From assembly GCF_013607875.1 (NCBI RefSeq), contig NZ_VDES01000002.1, forward strand, positions 1,041,132-1,105,131: DNA of 64,000 bases, in the 5' to 3' direction. Positions 53,089 through 62,524 of this stretch are shown here, one piece after another. A model generated the notes under the pieces. The model was not told the DNA's origin. It was given only the letters and a program-made list of their open reading frames with translations, and did not search any database. A program made the translations under genes and the position numbers. Each line of letters begins with the position of its first letter. Positions within the stretch are counted from its first letter, which is position 1. This DNA is from Blastomonas ursincola (GTDB lineage: Bacteria; Pseudomonadota; Alphaproteobacteria; Sphingomonadales; Sphingomonadaceae).

Positions 53089-55427
53089 GCAACCTCCCGA
53101 TAGCTCTGCGTGCCTGCTTCGGCAGCGACCAGGCCATCGACATCGACGATCAGCGCCACGCGGCCGTCACCCAGAATGGTCGCGCCGGCGACGCATTCGA
53201 CCGAGCGATAGTTTGCGTTGAGGCTCTTGATGACGATCTGGCGCTGGTCGACGATCGAATCCACGAGGAGCGCGGCCTGGCCTGCCAGCTCGGTATCGAC
53301 GATGATCAGCACGGCCTCGGTCGGATCGTTGATCTCGCCATCGAGGTCGAGTGCACGCGCGATATTGACCACCGGGATGAACCGGTCGCGCGCCTTGAGC
53401 ATCAGGCGGCCGTTGCCAAGGCGGTGGATCTCGCCTTCGCCCGGACGCAGGTTTTCGACGATGTGCGACAGCGGCAGCACCAGCGTCTGCGAACCCACCG
53501 TGACGGTCATGCCGTCGGCGATGGCGAGCGTCAGCGGCAGCGTCAGGATGAAGCTGGTGCCCGCGCCGGGCTCGGTTTTCACCGTGATGCGACCGCCCAG
53601 ATCCTTCACGTTCTGACGGACAACGTCCATGCCGACGCCGCGTCCCGAGATGCTCGAGACCGTTTCGGCGGTCGAGAAGCCGGGTGCGAAGATCAGGTTG
53701 TTGATCTCGTCTGCCGACAGGTTGGCGTCGGGCGCGACAAGGCCCTTTTCGACGGCCTTCTTGAGCACCTTGGCCTGATCGATCCCGCGACCGTCATCCT
53801 CGATGCGGATGAGGATGCGGCCCGAACGCTGCTCGGCCGAGAGCTTGAGCGTGCCATCGGGGCTCTTGCCGTTCGCGGTGCGCGTGGCCGCGTCCTCGAT
53901 GCCATGGTCGGCGGCATTGCGGATGAGATGGGTCAGCGGATCGCCAAGGCGCTCGATGATCGTCTTGTCAATTTCGGTCGTCTCGCCCGAGACTTCCAGG
54001 TTGATGTTCTTGCCGGTGCTCGCCTGCAGGTCGCGCAGCAGACGCGGAACGCGGCTGAACACGGTGCTGATCGGCTGGGCGCGGATCGCCATTGCGCGTT
54101 CCTGCACGTCGCGGGTCAGCGATTCGAGCATGGCGAGTTCGCTGCTGTTGCGCATGCCATAGGTCGACATCTGCTGGCCCAGCATCGCCTGCGCGATCAT
54201 CATCTCGCCGACGGTGTCGATCAGCTGATCGAGCTTGCGCAGATCGATGCGCACCGATTGCGAAACCGGCGCGGCAGGCGCCGCCGGAGCGGGCTGCGAC
54301 GAAACGAGCGCGGGCTTGGGCGTCTCGGTCTTTTCGGCGGGAGCGGCAGCGGCTTCCACGGGGGCAGCGGCAGGCGCAGTCGGAGCCGCGGCAACGGGCG
54401 CTGCTGCCGGTGTGAGGGCGGGTGTAACAGCGACGGGCTCGGGTGCGGCGACCGGGGGCGGGGGCGCAGCGGCCGGCGCGGGTTCTGCCACCGGCTCGGC
54501 GACAGGTGCCGCTGCGGCGGGCGCGGGGGTGGGGGCCTGTGCGGCTTCGACCGCCGGGGCAGGAGCCGAAGGCGCAGCTTCGGGGGTCACACCGCCCGAA
54601 TCGATCGCGACGTCCAGGTCGTCGCCCGAAAAGCCGAACACGTCCTCGATCGCATCGCGCTCGACATCGCCGGGCAGCGTCACGTCCCAGGCCAGATAGG
54701 CACCGGCGGGATCGAAGCTGTCGAGATCGGGCAGCGCGCTGGTGTCGAGCCGCACCGTGCCTTCGCCCAGCGAGCGCAGTTCGCGTAGCAGTAGCAGCGG
54801 TTCGCCGCCGTTCAGCATGGCGCTGGCCTGCGGCTTCATGGTGACGCGCCAGGCGGGCTTGGAGGGTGCGACTTCGGTGGCGATGTCGTTGAGCATCGCA
54901 TCGAGATCGAACGAGAGCAGATCGTCGACGTCGGAAGACGATCCGGTGGCGGTGGGCGCTTCGGGCGCCGCTTCGACAACCGGTTCGGGCGCCGCTTCTG
55001 CCGGAGCGGGAGCAGCAGCAGCTTCGGCGGGAGCGGCAGCCGCAGCGCCGCCACCCTGCTGCGCCGCTGCCAGCTGGGCGATCATCGCACTGTCATCGGG
55101 CGCTTCGCTGCCCTCGAGCGCCCGTGCGACATGGTCGCCAAGCAGGTCGAGCGCGCGAAGCAGCAGCGACAGCAGATCCTCGGTCATCGGCAGGATGCCG
55201 TCGCGCACATCCGAAAGCAGCGTTTCGAACCCGTGGGTATAGACCTGCAGCGCGGTATAGCCGAACGCGCCCGCACCACCCTTGATCGAGTGGACCGAGC
55301 GGAACACGTCGTTGACCGCGTCCATGTTGTCGGGCTGGCTCTTGCAGATGGTCAGCGCCCGTTCGGCGGAGGCCAGAGCTTCCTCGCACTCGGCGAAGAA
55401 GATGGTACGGATTTCCTCGTTGGTCAT
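53085..55427 (-). CDS. cheA: Chemotaxis histidine kinase CheA
   Basis: 780 residues: Hpt domain with His46 in SVHSIKGG, a long Ala/Pro-rich linker (about 125-365) holding a small response-regulator-binding-like part near 180-270, dimerisation domain (VRIDLRKLDQLIDTVGEMMI, about 390), HATPase with N-box HLIRNAADHGIED and G2 ISGRGVGMDVV, and a C-terminal CheW-like domain. The Ala/Pro run is longer than in enteric CheA. ATG at 55427 chosen for the family N-terminus (MTNEEIRTIFF). Confidence 0.95.
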   Translation of the reverse strand: MTNEEIRTIFFAECEEALASAERALTICKSQPDNMDAVNDVFRSVHSIKGGAGAFGYTALQVYTHGFETLLSDVRDGILPMTEDLLSLLLRALDLLGDHVARALEGSEAPDDSAMIAQLAAAQQGGGAAAAAPAEAAAAPAPAEAAPEPVVEAAPEAPTATGSSSDVDDLLSFDLDAMLNDIATEVAPSKPAWRVTMKPQASAMLNGGEPLLLLRELRSLGEGTVRLDTSALPDLDSFDPAGAYLAWDVTLPGDVERDAIEDVFGFSGDDLDVAIDSGGVTPEAAPSAPAPAVEAAQAPTPAPAAAAPVAEPVAEPAPAAAPPPPVAAPEPVAVTPALTPAAAPVAAAPTAPAAAPVEAAAAPAEKTETPKPALVSSQPAPAAPAAPVSQSVRIDLRKLDQLIDTVGEMMIAQAMLGQQMSTYGMRNSSELAMLESLTRDVQERAMAIRAQPISTVFSRVPRLLRDLQASTGKNINLEVSGETTEIDKTIIERLGDPLTHLIRNAADHGIEDAATRTANGKSPDGTLKLSAEQRSGRILIRIEDDGRGIDQAKVLKKAVEKGLVAPDANLSADEINNLIFAPGFSTAETVSSISGRGVGMDVVRQNVKDLGGRITVKTEPGAGTSFILTLPLTLAIADGMTVTVGSQTLVLPLSHIVENLRPGEGEIHRLGNGRLMLKARDRFIPVVNIARALDLDGEINDPTEAVLIIVDTELAGQAALLVDSIVDQRQIVIKSLNANYRSVECVAGATILGDGRVALIVDVDGLVAAEAGTQSYREVA

Positions 55428-55702
55428 GACGGCATTCCATTTCCGCACAGCATGTCCGGATCGGCTCCGGCATTGGTCAGTGTCGCGCGCATTTTTTCAG
55501 AAGGAGTGATGGTCAGCGCCTGCCCGGTGCGGTTGGCGGTCTGGCGCGCGCTCAGCAGCAGCTGCAGCATGGCCTGGCCCAGCGCAGTGACATCCGACCC
55601 GTCGATCGCCACCGGTCCTGCCTTCAGCTTGTCGCGCAATTCGGCATGCAGCGAGATCGCGCTCGCGCGATCGCACCGGCTGGGCAGAGTCAGTTGATGC
55701 AT
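55424..55702 (-). CDS. STAS domain protein in the chemotaxis operon
   Basis: 92 residues with a STAS-like fold: HAELRDKLKAGPVAIDGSDV then TALGQAMLQLLLSARQTANR. The usual phosphorylatable Ser of anti-sigma antagonists is not clearly placed (DVTALGQ). AGGAGAA is upstream of the ATG at 55702, which overlaps cheA by 4 nt. STAS proteins in che operons may tie chemotaxis to membrane or sigma-factor signals; role unproven. Confidence 0.8.
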   Translation of the reverse strand: MHQLTLPSRCDRASAISLHAELRDKLKAGPVAIDGSDVTALGQAMLQLLLSARQTANRTGQALTITPSEKMRATLTNAGADPDMLCGNGMPS

Positions 55703-55721
55703 CACTCTGTTCTCCTGTTCC

Positions 55722-57122
55722 TCAGAATTCCGACCAGTCTTCTTCGGAAATGGTTAATGCTAGGTTTCCTGAAACCATCGGCGTGCGTGCGGCAGGGGCA
55801 CGGCGGGGTGCCTTCGCGGCCGCAGGCTGCTTGATCGGCGCGATGTTTCCTGTCTGGAAGCGCTGGACAACCTGAGCCAAATCAGTGGCTTCCTCTGCAA
55901 GGCTGCGGGCAGCGGCGTTCGATTCCTCGACCATCGCAGCATTTTGCTGGGTCATCTTGTCCATCTCGTTCACCGCGAGATTCACCTGCTGCAGACGCAG
56001 CGCCTGCGCCTGGGCGGACGGCGAGATTTCGGAGATTCGCGTGTTGATCGCGGCGACGCGGTCGCTGATCTGCAAGAGAACGGTGCCGGTCTCATCGACC
56101 AGCGCCACGCCGTCGGACACACCTGCGGTCGAAGCGGTGATCAGTTCCTTGATGTCCTTGGCGGCATCGGCGGAACGCTGTGCGAGCGCGCGCACCTCGT
56201 TGGCGACCACCGCAAAGCCCTTGCCCGCATCGCCAGCGCGTGCGGCCTCGACCCCGGCATTCAATGCCAGCAGGTTGGTCTGGAACGCGATACCGTCGAT
56301 GACATCGATGATGTTGGTGATCTCGCTCGAGGATTTCTGGATCGCGTCCATCGCGGTAACGGCGCGGCGCACGACGGCCCCGCCATCGGTTGCGGCGTGA
56401 TGCGCCTCGCTGACCTGCTTGCCGACCTCAGAGGCGTTCTGCGCGGTCTGCTGCACCATGCCGGTCACTTCGCGCATCGCTGCGGCGCTTTCCTCCAGGC
56501 TGGCGGCCTGCTGTTCGGTGCGGCTGGCCAGATCGTCCGAGGCCGAGCGGATTTCCGAGGCGCCGTTGAGCACGTTCGACGCGGCGCTCGATGTCTGGGT
56601 CAGCAGCTGACAAAGCTGGCCCATGGTATCGTTGAAATCCCGGCGCAGGCTGTCGAATTCAGGGTCAAAGGCCGAGTCGATCGAATAGCTGAGATTGCCG
56701 TTCTTCATGTGATGCAGGCCCGACGTTATCTCGGACACGACCACACGCAGAGCCGCATCCGCGCGGACGCGTTCGGCAGCATTGTCCTTGAACACCAGCA
56801 TCGCCTTGTTCATCCGGCCGACGCAGTCGCGGTGATCGGTAAAGGCGATGGCACTGTTCAGATCGCCAGCCGCAAGCCCCTCCATACGGACGACCGTACT
56901 CACATAGGGGTCACAGACCGCCTTTTTTGCATATAGCACGAACGCCCCCACCGCCATCAGCACCGCCAGCTCGCCGATCATTTCCCACAGGACGTCGCCG
57001 TTGCCGCCGACGAGCTCGACAGCGCTGTGCGCGGCGGGAATAATCGCAATGGCCAGCAGCACGCCGAGGATTATGTCGAATTTCTTGCGAATTGGATAAT
57101 GGGCGTAAAAGTCTTTAAGCAT
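55722..57122 (-). CDS. Methyl-accepting chemotaxis protein heading the che operon
   Basis: 466 residues: TM segments at about 14-34 and 46-64 with a very short periplasmic loop, HAMP-like region (CDPYVSTVVRMEGLAAGDL) and a cytoplasmic coiled coil with the same signalling tip as the protein at 41659-43059. It ends in EDWSEF, giving the DWSEF pentapeptide. AGAGGAGACC precedes the ATG at 57122. Without a periplasmic ligand domain it probably senses membrane or cytoplasmic state. Confidence 0.93.
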   Translation of the reverse strand: MLKDFYAHYPIRKKFDIILGVLLAIAIIPAAHSAVELVGGNGDVLWEMIGELAVLMAVGAFVLYAKKAVCDPYVSTVVRMEGLAAGDLNSAIAFTDHRDCVGRMNKAMLVFKDNAAERVRADAALRVVVSEITSGLHHMKNGNLSYSIDSAFDPEFDSLRRDFNDTMGQLCQLLTQTSSAASNVLNGASEIRSASDDLASRTEQQAASLEESAAAMREVTGMVQQTAQNASEVGKQVSEAHHAATDGGAVVRRAVTAMDAIQKSSSEITNIIDVIDGIAFQTNLLALNAGVEAARAGDAGKGFAVVANEVRALAQRSADAAKDIKELITASTAGVSDGVALVDETGTVLLQISDRVAAINTRISEISPSAQAQALRLQQVNLAVNEMDKMTQQNAAMVEESNAAARSLAEEATDLAQVVQRFQTGNIAPIKQPAAAKAPRRAPAARTPMVSGNLALTISEEDWSEF

Positions 57123-57689
57123 TTCGGTCTCCTCTGGCGTCCCGCTGTCCAGCCTGGATGACACCGCTTAATCCGGCACTGCATAAGCAATGGTTAATGG
57201 AAATTTCCCATAGAATTACCGAGATTTTCTACCTTGAAGCGCGATCTGATCGATAATCAGACCCGTTCAACTTCGATGAGCTATCGATCGATTGGTTAAT
57301 GCCGGCAGGAGGATTGGCCATGTCCGCGCGTGCATTAACCGGGTAAAACCGTTTGAAATCAAAATGAAGTCATTTCGACGATGCCCCTGTCCAGCCAGTC
57401 TGACAGAGTGCATCGATGGATCGGTCAAAAGTCCGTCCGACAGGCTGGCGAGCCGTCGGGTCGCGCAGTGCGGCAGCTTGTTTCGGGATGTAAAATTTCT
57501 GTTCCAATCTGGTGGTACGTGCTGACCCGCAAATGGCATGCGAGTCGCCGTGCGCCGGGCAGACGGTAACGACCGGTCGAGCCTTGGCGCATGCCTTGTG
57601 AAATCGACTTGTAACTTGCCATTGGCTAGGCATAACTTTGACAGCCCTCCGATAGGCAGCGGAGCCTCACCCCAGACAAGGGCTTGATG
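57123..57689. other. Long gene-free region between mcp and the CHAT gene
   Basis: About 565 nt with lower GC near 57180-57380 and no ORF with credible codon use. It should hold the promoters of the che operon (leftward) and of the CHAT operon (rightward). Weak -35/-10-like sequences TTGTAA and ATAACT stand at 57609-57614 and 57632-57637. A nested hairpin lies at 57535-57595 (separate entry). A minus-strand ORF of 184 residues here has no protein-like pattern. Confidence 0.6.
57535..57595. ncRNA. Candidate structured leader or small RNA upstream of the CHAT gene
   Basis: GGCATGCG at 57535-57542 pairs with CGCATGCC at 57588-57595; inside, GGC pairs with GCC and CGGT-AACG-ACCG forms a tight hairpin. 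The nested stem of some 60 nt lies 95 nt before the CHAT start. It matches no riboswitch I know. It could be part of the 5' leader, an sRNA, or a protein-binding DNA palindrome. Confidence 0.3.
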
Positions 57690-60122
57690 ATGGCAGGGAT
57701 GTTTCATTCTCGGCGCGGCCTCGTTACCGGCGGCCTGACTGTTGTCGGCAAGCTGGCTGCTGCTGGGCTCGTCATGAGCGCATCGCCCGTCCTTGCTGCC
57801 AGTCCGGCGCAACTGTGCCAATCGTTCGACCGGGGCCGTGCGGCCGCACCGATCGATGGCGCGGCCTTGCGCAGATCGACCGAGATGATCGAACAGCGGC
57901 TGGCGCGCCGCAGCGGATCGAACGAAAGCGCCGACGGCGCAATGGAACTGCTCAACCTAGAGGACGCAGCATCGGGTGCCGCAGAATTGCGCGAGCTTGC
58001 GGCCTATTGCGCCGCAGCGGGCGAACTGATGCGCACCGGCAGTGGCGGGACCCAGTCTGCGGCGCAATCCTTTCTGCTGACCGCGTTCCGGATGGCGGAG
58101 GCCGCCGGAGAACAGCAGGTCGCGTCGCGCGCGGCCTACAGACTTGGCCTGGTGTCGCTCAATGCAGCAACCATACCGGCGACCCGCGGGGCGAGACGTT
58201 CGCGATCGGGGACGCGCGGCGCGGTGCAGACCGTGGCGCAGGCCGATGCGATCAGCGATGGCGTCTGCGGCGCCCTGTCCGCGGTCCAGCTGGGCACGAC
58301 GCCGCCGCAATATGTCGCGTCCGTTGCCTTGCGCTGTGCATCGGTGCGCAGCCTGACCACACAGGATTACCAGACAGCAGCGCTGGCGCAGCTGCGCCTT
58401 GCAAGAATTGCCCTCGGCCTGCTGGCCAAATCCGACGACCGTCAGGACTATCTCAGATCGACCATCGCGAGCGCTCTGGAGCAGGGCTTTGCCGCCGCCG
58501 CATCCATTCCGGGCGCGGCCATGCGCAGCGAGATCACCGGGCGGCTCGCCGAAGTGGCGCTCGAAAGCGGTGCGGTCGACGCGGCGACGCTCGGCACCCG
58601 GATCGCTGCCATGCGCTCTGCGGCAGGGAACGACGTGGCCAGCGCGGCCTATGCGGCTGCGATGGAGGCGAGGCTGGCATTGGCGCAAGGAGATGCGGGC
58701 ACCGCGCGCGAACGCATCAACCAGGCGATCTTTCTCGAGGCGCAGCGTCCCATACCCGTGCGGCTGCCCGAATGGTACGTGCTGCTGGCAGAGATCGACC
58801 CGGAGCGCCGCGCTGCCCATGCGCTTGCCGGCTACCGGGCGCTCGAGGCGATAAGGCCGCTCTTGCCCGCGGTCGATCCGCTGACCGAAGAATCCACCTT
58901 TGCCCTGCGGATGCACAAGGTCTTCGAAAAGGCGGTCGATGTGACGCTGTCGTCGATCCCGCCGGGCGACAGCCGCGAGGGTGAGGTGATCCTCGCCGCC
59001 CAGGCGATGATCGAGACCTTTCGCGAGGCGGAGATCCAGAGCCTGTTCGGCAGCGAATGCGTGCCGCCGCGCATTGCCTTCACGCCATCGGACCTCGCGG
59101 CGGGCGAGGTGCTGCTCTATCCGGTTCTGCTCGCGGACCGGCTCGAGATCATCCTGGCTGAGCGTCCGGCATCGGGCGGACCGGCCATCTACAGGCGGTT
59201 GCCGCCTAACCAGGCTGCCGATCGCCAGCGCGTCGCGGCGCTGGTCGAAAAGGTCAATCTGGGGCTGAGCGAAGGCTTTGACGATGCATGGCGTAAGCCC
59301 GCGCGCGAGCTTGATGCGCTGCTCATCGAGCCTGTGGCAGCCCTGCTCTCGCCCCAGACCACCCTGGTGATCATTCCCGATGGCCCGTTGCGCGCGCTGC
59401 CCTTTGCGGCGCTGCCCGATGCAGCAGGTCGTTTCCTCGTCGAGCGCACCCGGCTGGGCGGCAGCCCTGCGCTCGGCTATTCGCAGCCCGGTTCCGGCAG
59501 GCGCGATGACCAGCTTCGCGTCGTTGCGGCCTCGTTGCAGCAAAGCGTCGAGATTTTCGGCGGCACCTTTCCGGCGCTCGAAGGGACGACCGAGGAGGCG
59601 CGCATAGCCGCTGCCGTCGGCAAGCGCTCGGGTAGCCGGTTCATCGAGGATTTCCGCCGCGCCGATCTGGCCGAGGCGCTGCGGGGCGGTGCGATCGATG
59701 TCCTGCACCTGGCCACGCACGCCTCGTTCAACGGCGGCTCCAACCGCAGCTTCATCGTCGCCAATGGCGAAGCCATCCCGCTTTCAGAACTGCGCCGGAT
59801 GATTGCCGGCAACTCGGCGCGTGGCGGAGCGCTCGACCTCATCGTGCTCAGCGCCTGCGAGACCGCCGTCGGAGACGACGAGGCCAATATGGGGCTGGCC
59901 GGCGCCGCGATCCAGGCCGGTGCTGCCAGCGCGATAGCCTCGCTCTGGCAGGTCAACGATGCAGGCACGGCAGAGCTGATGCGGCAGTTCTACGCGCGCT
60001 ATGATGCGGGTCAGAGCAAGGCCGAGGCGTTGCGCCAGGCCCAGCTCGCTCTGCTTGCCGATGGTGCGTTTTCCGATCCCAATATATGGGCGGCATTCAC
60101 GCTGCTGGGGGCCTGGCGATGA
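57690..60122 (+). CDS. Exported CHAT-domain (caspase-clan) protein
   Basis: About 810 residues. The start may be ATG 57687 or 57690; AAGGG lies 4 or 7 nt upstream. A signal peptide with twin arginine (SRRGLVTGG, ending VLA-A) suggests Tat or Sec export. The middle (about 60-430) is helical and probably made of degenerate TPR repeats. The C-terminal CHAT domain (about 515-810) has the protease dyad His677 in LHLATHA and Cys723 in LSACET. It is the first gene of a unit with TpsA and TpsB, with a 4-nt overlap to TpsA. Such a protein could process or gate the exoprotein; substrate unknown. Confidence 0.85.
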   Translation: MAGMFHSRRGLVTGGLTVVGKLAAAGLVMSASPVLAASPAQLCQSFDRGRAAAPIDGAALRRSTEMIEQRLARRSGSNESADGAMELLNLEDAASGAAELRELAAYCAAAGELMRTGSGGTQSAAQSFLLTAFRMAEAAGEQQVASRAAYRLGLVSLNAATIPATRGARRSRSGTRGAVQTVAQADAISDGVCGALSAVQLGTTPPQYVASVALRCASVRSLTTQDYQTAALAQLRLARIALGLLAKSDDRQDYLRSTIASALEQGFAAAASIPGAAMRSEITGRLAEVALESGAVDAATLGTRIAAMRSAAGNDVASAAYAAAMEARLALAQGDAGTARERINQAIFLEAQRPIPVRLPEWYVLLAEIDPERRAAHALAGYRALEAIRPLLPAVDPLTEESTFALRMHKVFEKAVDVTLSSIPPGDSREGEVILAAQAMIETFREAEIQSLFGSECVPPRIAFTPSDLAAGEVLLYPVLLADRLEIILAERPASGGPAIYRRLPPNQAADRQRVAALVEKVNLGLSEGFDDAWRKPARELDALLIEPVAALLSPQTTLVIIPDGPLRALPFAALPDAAGRFLVERTRLGGSPALGYSQPGSGRRDDQLRVVAASLQQSVEIFGGTFPALEGTTEEARIAAAVGKRSGSRFIEDFRRADLAEALRGGAIDVLHLATHASFNGGSNRSFIVANGEAIPLSELRRMIAGNSARGGALDLIVLSACETAVGDDEANMGLAGAAIQAGAASAIASLWQVNDAGTAELMRQFYARYDAGQSKAEALRQAQLALLADGAFSDPNIWAAFTLLGAWR

Positions 60123-62524
60123 CGCGGCGCCGCACCCTGCTGGGTACCGCGCTGATGGCGGCCCTGCCTGCATGGCTGCCGATCGCCGCCCAGGCGCAGA
60201 CGGTCATTGTCGCCGATACGGCCCCCGACCGGAACCTGGGGACCATCGTCAACCGCGATGGCACCCGGACGACGATTGACGGCGGCAGGCTGGCGGGCAG
60301 AAACCTGTTCCACTCGCTTGCTACTTTCCGCTTGAATGCGGGCGATACCGCAGCCTGGACATTTTCTTTCGCGAATCCCGCCTTGATCCAGAACGTCATC
60401 ACGCGGGTGACCGGAGGCGAGCTGTCGACAATCAATGGCACGATCGACAGCGCCGCGCTTCCCAATGCGGATTTCTGGTTCATCAACCCTGCTGGCATCG
60501 TGTTGGGCGAGAATGCGCAGCTCAATGTCGCTGCCGGCGCGCATTTTGCCGCCGCTTCACATCTCGATTTTTTCAGAGGTGGTCGCTTCTCGGCGGTCAC
60601 ACCCGGCGGATCGACATTCTCGATGACCGTCCCTGAGAGTTTCGGGTTTCAGGGAACCGAGGGCGCGCTGGCGGTTTTCGGCAGCCCGGCAAGTCGGCCG
60701 ATCGCAGCGCCAGGGGCCATCACCCTGGCCGGGCGCGACCTTTCCATATCCGATCGTGCGCTGGTCGTCGGGGAGCGATTTTCGCGGGGATCCGGCTTCC
60801 GGCTCATCGCAGCGGGCAACAGTCCCGTCGTGCTGCCCATCAACCCCAACAGCACCGACCCGATGATCGCCACGGGCCGCCTAACTGTCAGCAATGCCAC
60901 GATCACGTCCGCCCGCGAGGATGTGGAAATCGATGCCGGATCGATCGTGATGTCGCGAACGGCGATAAGCGTCGACGCACTGTTCGAGCCAACGCTGGTC
61001 ATGTTCGCCACCGATTCGATCACGCTCACGGACAGCCTGATCAACACGAGCGCGTCTGGCGACAGGGGAGCAGGAGCGATCATCTTCACTGCGCGAAATG
61101 CCCTTATCCTGGACCGAACCACGCTGTTCAGCAACCAGAGCGGAACCGGGCTGCAGGGGTTCATCGCGATGGAAGGCAGCGATGTCAGGATCCGGGACTC
61201 GCGGATATCGGCGCTCTCCACAGGGCTAGGCGATGCCGGGAACATCTTCGTCGATGGCCGCACCATAGTCGTCGATGGCGCCAGCGTCATCGAGACCAAC
61301 GGTCTTTCGCGTGGCGTCGCCGGGTTCGTGCAGTTCAGGGCGGCCGAATCGATCCGGCTCGCGGGCAATGCCGCCATCACGAGCAACAACAGCAGCGGCG
61401 GCCGAAGGGCGTTTGCCGGCTTGATCCGCTTCGAGGCTCCCGACATCCGGCTGAGTGGAAACGCCAGCATCACCGCCAATTCGCTGGGGTCGGGTAGCCC
61501 GGGAGACATCGGGATTGCCGCCAGAGATTTCCGCATGGATGGCGGTCGCATCGAGCTGACCGCAGCCGGCACCGGCGATGCCGGCACGCTTCAGATCACC
61601 GCCGATACCATCAGCCTGGCCAATGGTGCCTTGATCAGTTCGGATACCACCAGCCTGGGGCAGGCCGGGTCGATCACCATACGGGCAGCGCAAGGCCTTG
61701 CCATGGAGCGGGGCGTGACGGTCACCAGCAGCACGACGGGCGCGGGCAATGCCGGATCGATCTCGATTTCGGCGAGCGAACTCCGGCTCGACAATTCGGC
61801 GATTGCGACCGCAGTGGCACCGGCGGCCCGGGGCGGTGCCGGCAACATCACCATTACCACGTCCGGGGATATCGTACTGGCCAATGGCTCGCGGATTGCC
61901 TCGAGCAACGATGGGCTCGCGACCGACGCGGCGAGCGCGGGGACGATCACCGTGGGTGCGCGCAATCTCACGCTCGCCAATGGGGCGCAGATCACCACCA
62001 ATTCGGCTTTCGGTCCCGCCGGGGCCATCCGCCTGGACCTTCCCTCGGGGGGCCTGTTGCGGCTCAGCGATGGGGCGTTCGGGCCCAGCATCGTGACGAC
62101 GTCGTCGGGGCCAGGCACCGGCGGCGTCATCACCATCGGCAATCCGCTTGCCATCATCAGCCAGGGCGGCAACATATTCGCGCTGGGCGAGCAGGCGGGG
62201 GCGAATGTCGTGATTCGCTCGCAATTCTATATCGATGCCGCCGACCGGCTCGATCAGATCCGGGTCAACGGCAATTTCGTCTTCCAGGGCCAGCTCGATT
62301 ATGTCGCCTCGGGTGAGGAGCCGAGGGATATCGACCTGCTCGATGCAAGTGCGGTGCTGGCAGGACGGTGCCGGGCGGCGCGTGCCAGCGGCGGGGCGAG
62401 CCAGTTGAGCATCGCCGCGATTGGACCCTATGGCCTAGCAGAGCCCGAGGCCGCACCCGGTGAACGTCCAGCCGGGCCTGTCGCGCTGCTGGACCGCGCC
62501 GCTCCGGATCGGCCGTGCGGCTGA
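60119..62524 (+). CDS. Two-partner-secretion exoprotein (TpsA, filamentous haemagglutinin type)
   Basis: 801 residues: signal peptide 1-26 (AQA-Q), then the TPS secretion domain (about 30-230) with LFHSLATFRLNAGDTAAWTF, NVITRVTGGELSTINGTI and FWFINPAGIVLGENAQLNV, and a long beta-helix stretch of short repeats rich in Gly, Ala, Ser and Asn. The only two cysteines, 751 and 800, are at the C-terminus, as in HMW1-type adhesins that stay anchored by a terminal disulfide. The start overlaps the CHAT stop (ATGA). It should cross the outer membrane through the TpsB encoded next. Confidence 0.9.
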   Translation: MTRRRTLLGTALMAALPAWLPIAAQAQTVIVADTAPDRNLGTIVNRDGTRTTIDGGRLAGRNLFHSLATFRLNAGDTAAWTFSFANPALIQNVITRVTGGELSTINGTIDSAALPNADFWFINPAGIVLGENAQLNVAAGAHFAAASHLDFFRGGRFSAVTPGGSTFSMTVPESFGFQGTEGALAVFGSPASRPIAAPGAITLAGRDLSISDRALVVGERFSRGSGFRLIAAGNSPVVLPINPNSTDPMIATGRLTVSNATITSAREDVEIDAGSIVMSRTAISVDALFEPTLVMFATDSITLTDSLINTSASGDRGAGAIIFTARNALILDRTTLFSNQSGTGLQGFIAMEGSDVRIRDSRISALSTGLGDAGNIFVDGRTIVVDGASVIETNGLSRGVAGFVQFRAAESIRLAGNAAITSNNSSGGRRAFAGLIRFEAPDIRLSGNASITANSLGSGSPGDIGIAARDFRMDGGRIELTAAGTGDAGTLQITADTISLANGALISSDTTSLGQAGSITIRAAQGLAMERGVTVTSSTTGAGNAGSISISASELRLDNSAIATAVAPAARGGAGNITITTSGDIVLANGSRIASSNDGLATDAASAGTITVGARNLTLANGAQITTNSAFGPAGAIRLDLPSGGLLRLSDGAFGPSIVTTSSGPGTGGVITIGNPLAIISQGGNIFALGEQAGANVVIRSQFYIDAADRLDQIRVNGNFVFQGQLDYVASGEEPRDIDLLDASAVLAGRCRAARASGGASQLSIAAIGPYGLAEPEAAPGERPAGPVALLDRAAPDRPCG

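Noticed and set aside
57609-57637. Firm sigma70 promoter for the CHAT gene
   Set aside because: Both boxes match the consensus at only about four of six positions, so it is mentioned only in the description of the gap.
57267-57821. 184-residue minus-strand open frame in the gap before the CHAT gene
   Set aside because: No protein-like pattern, and it runs into the start of the CHAT gene; treated as non-coding.
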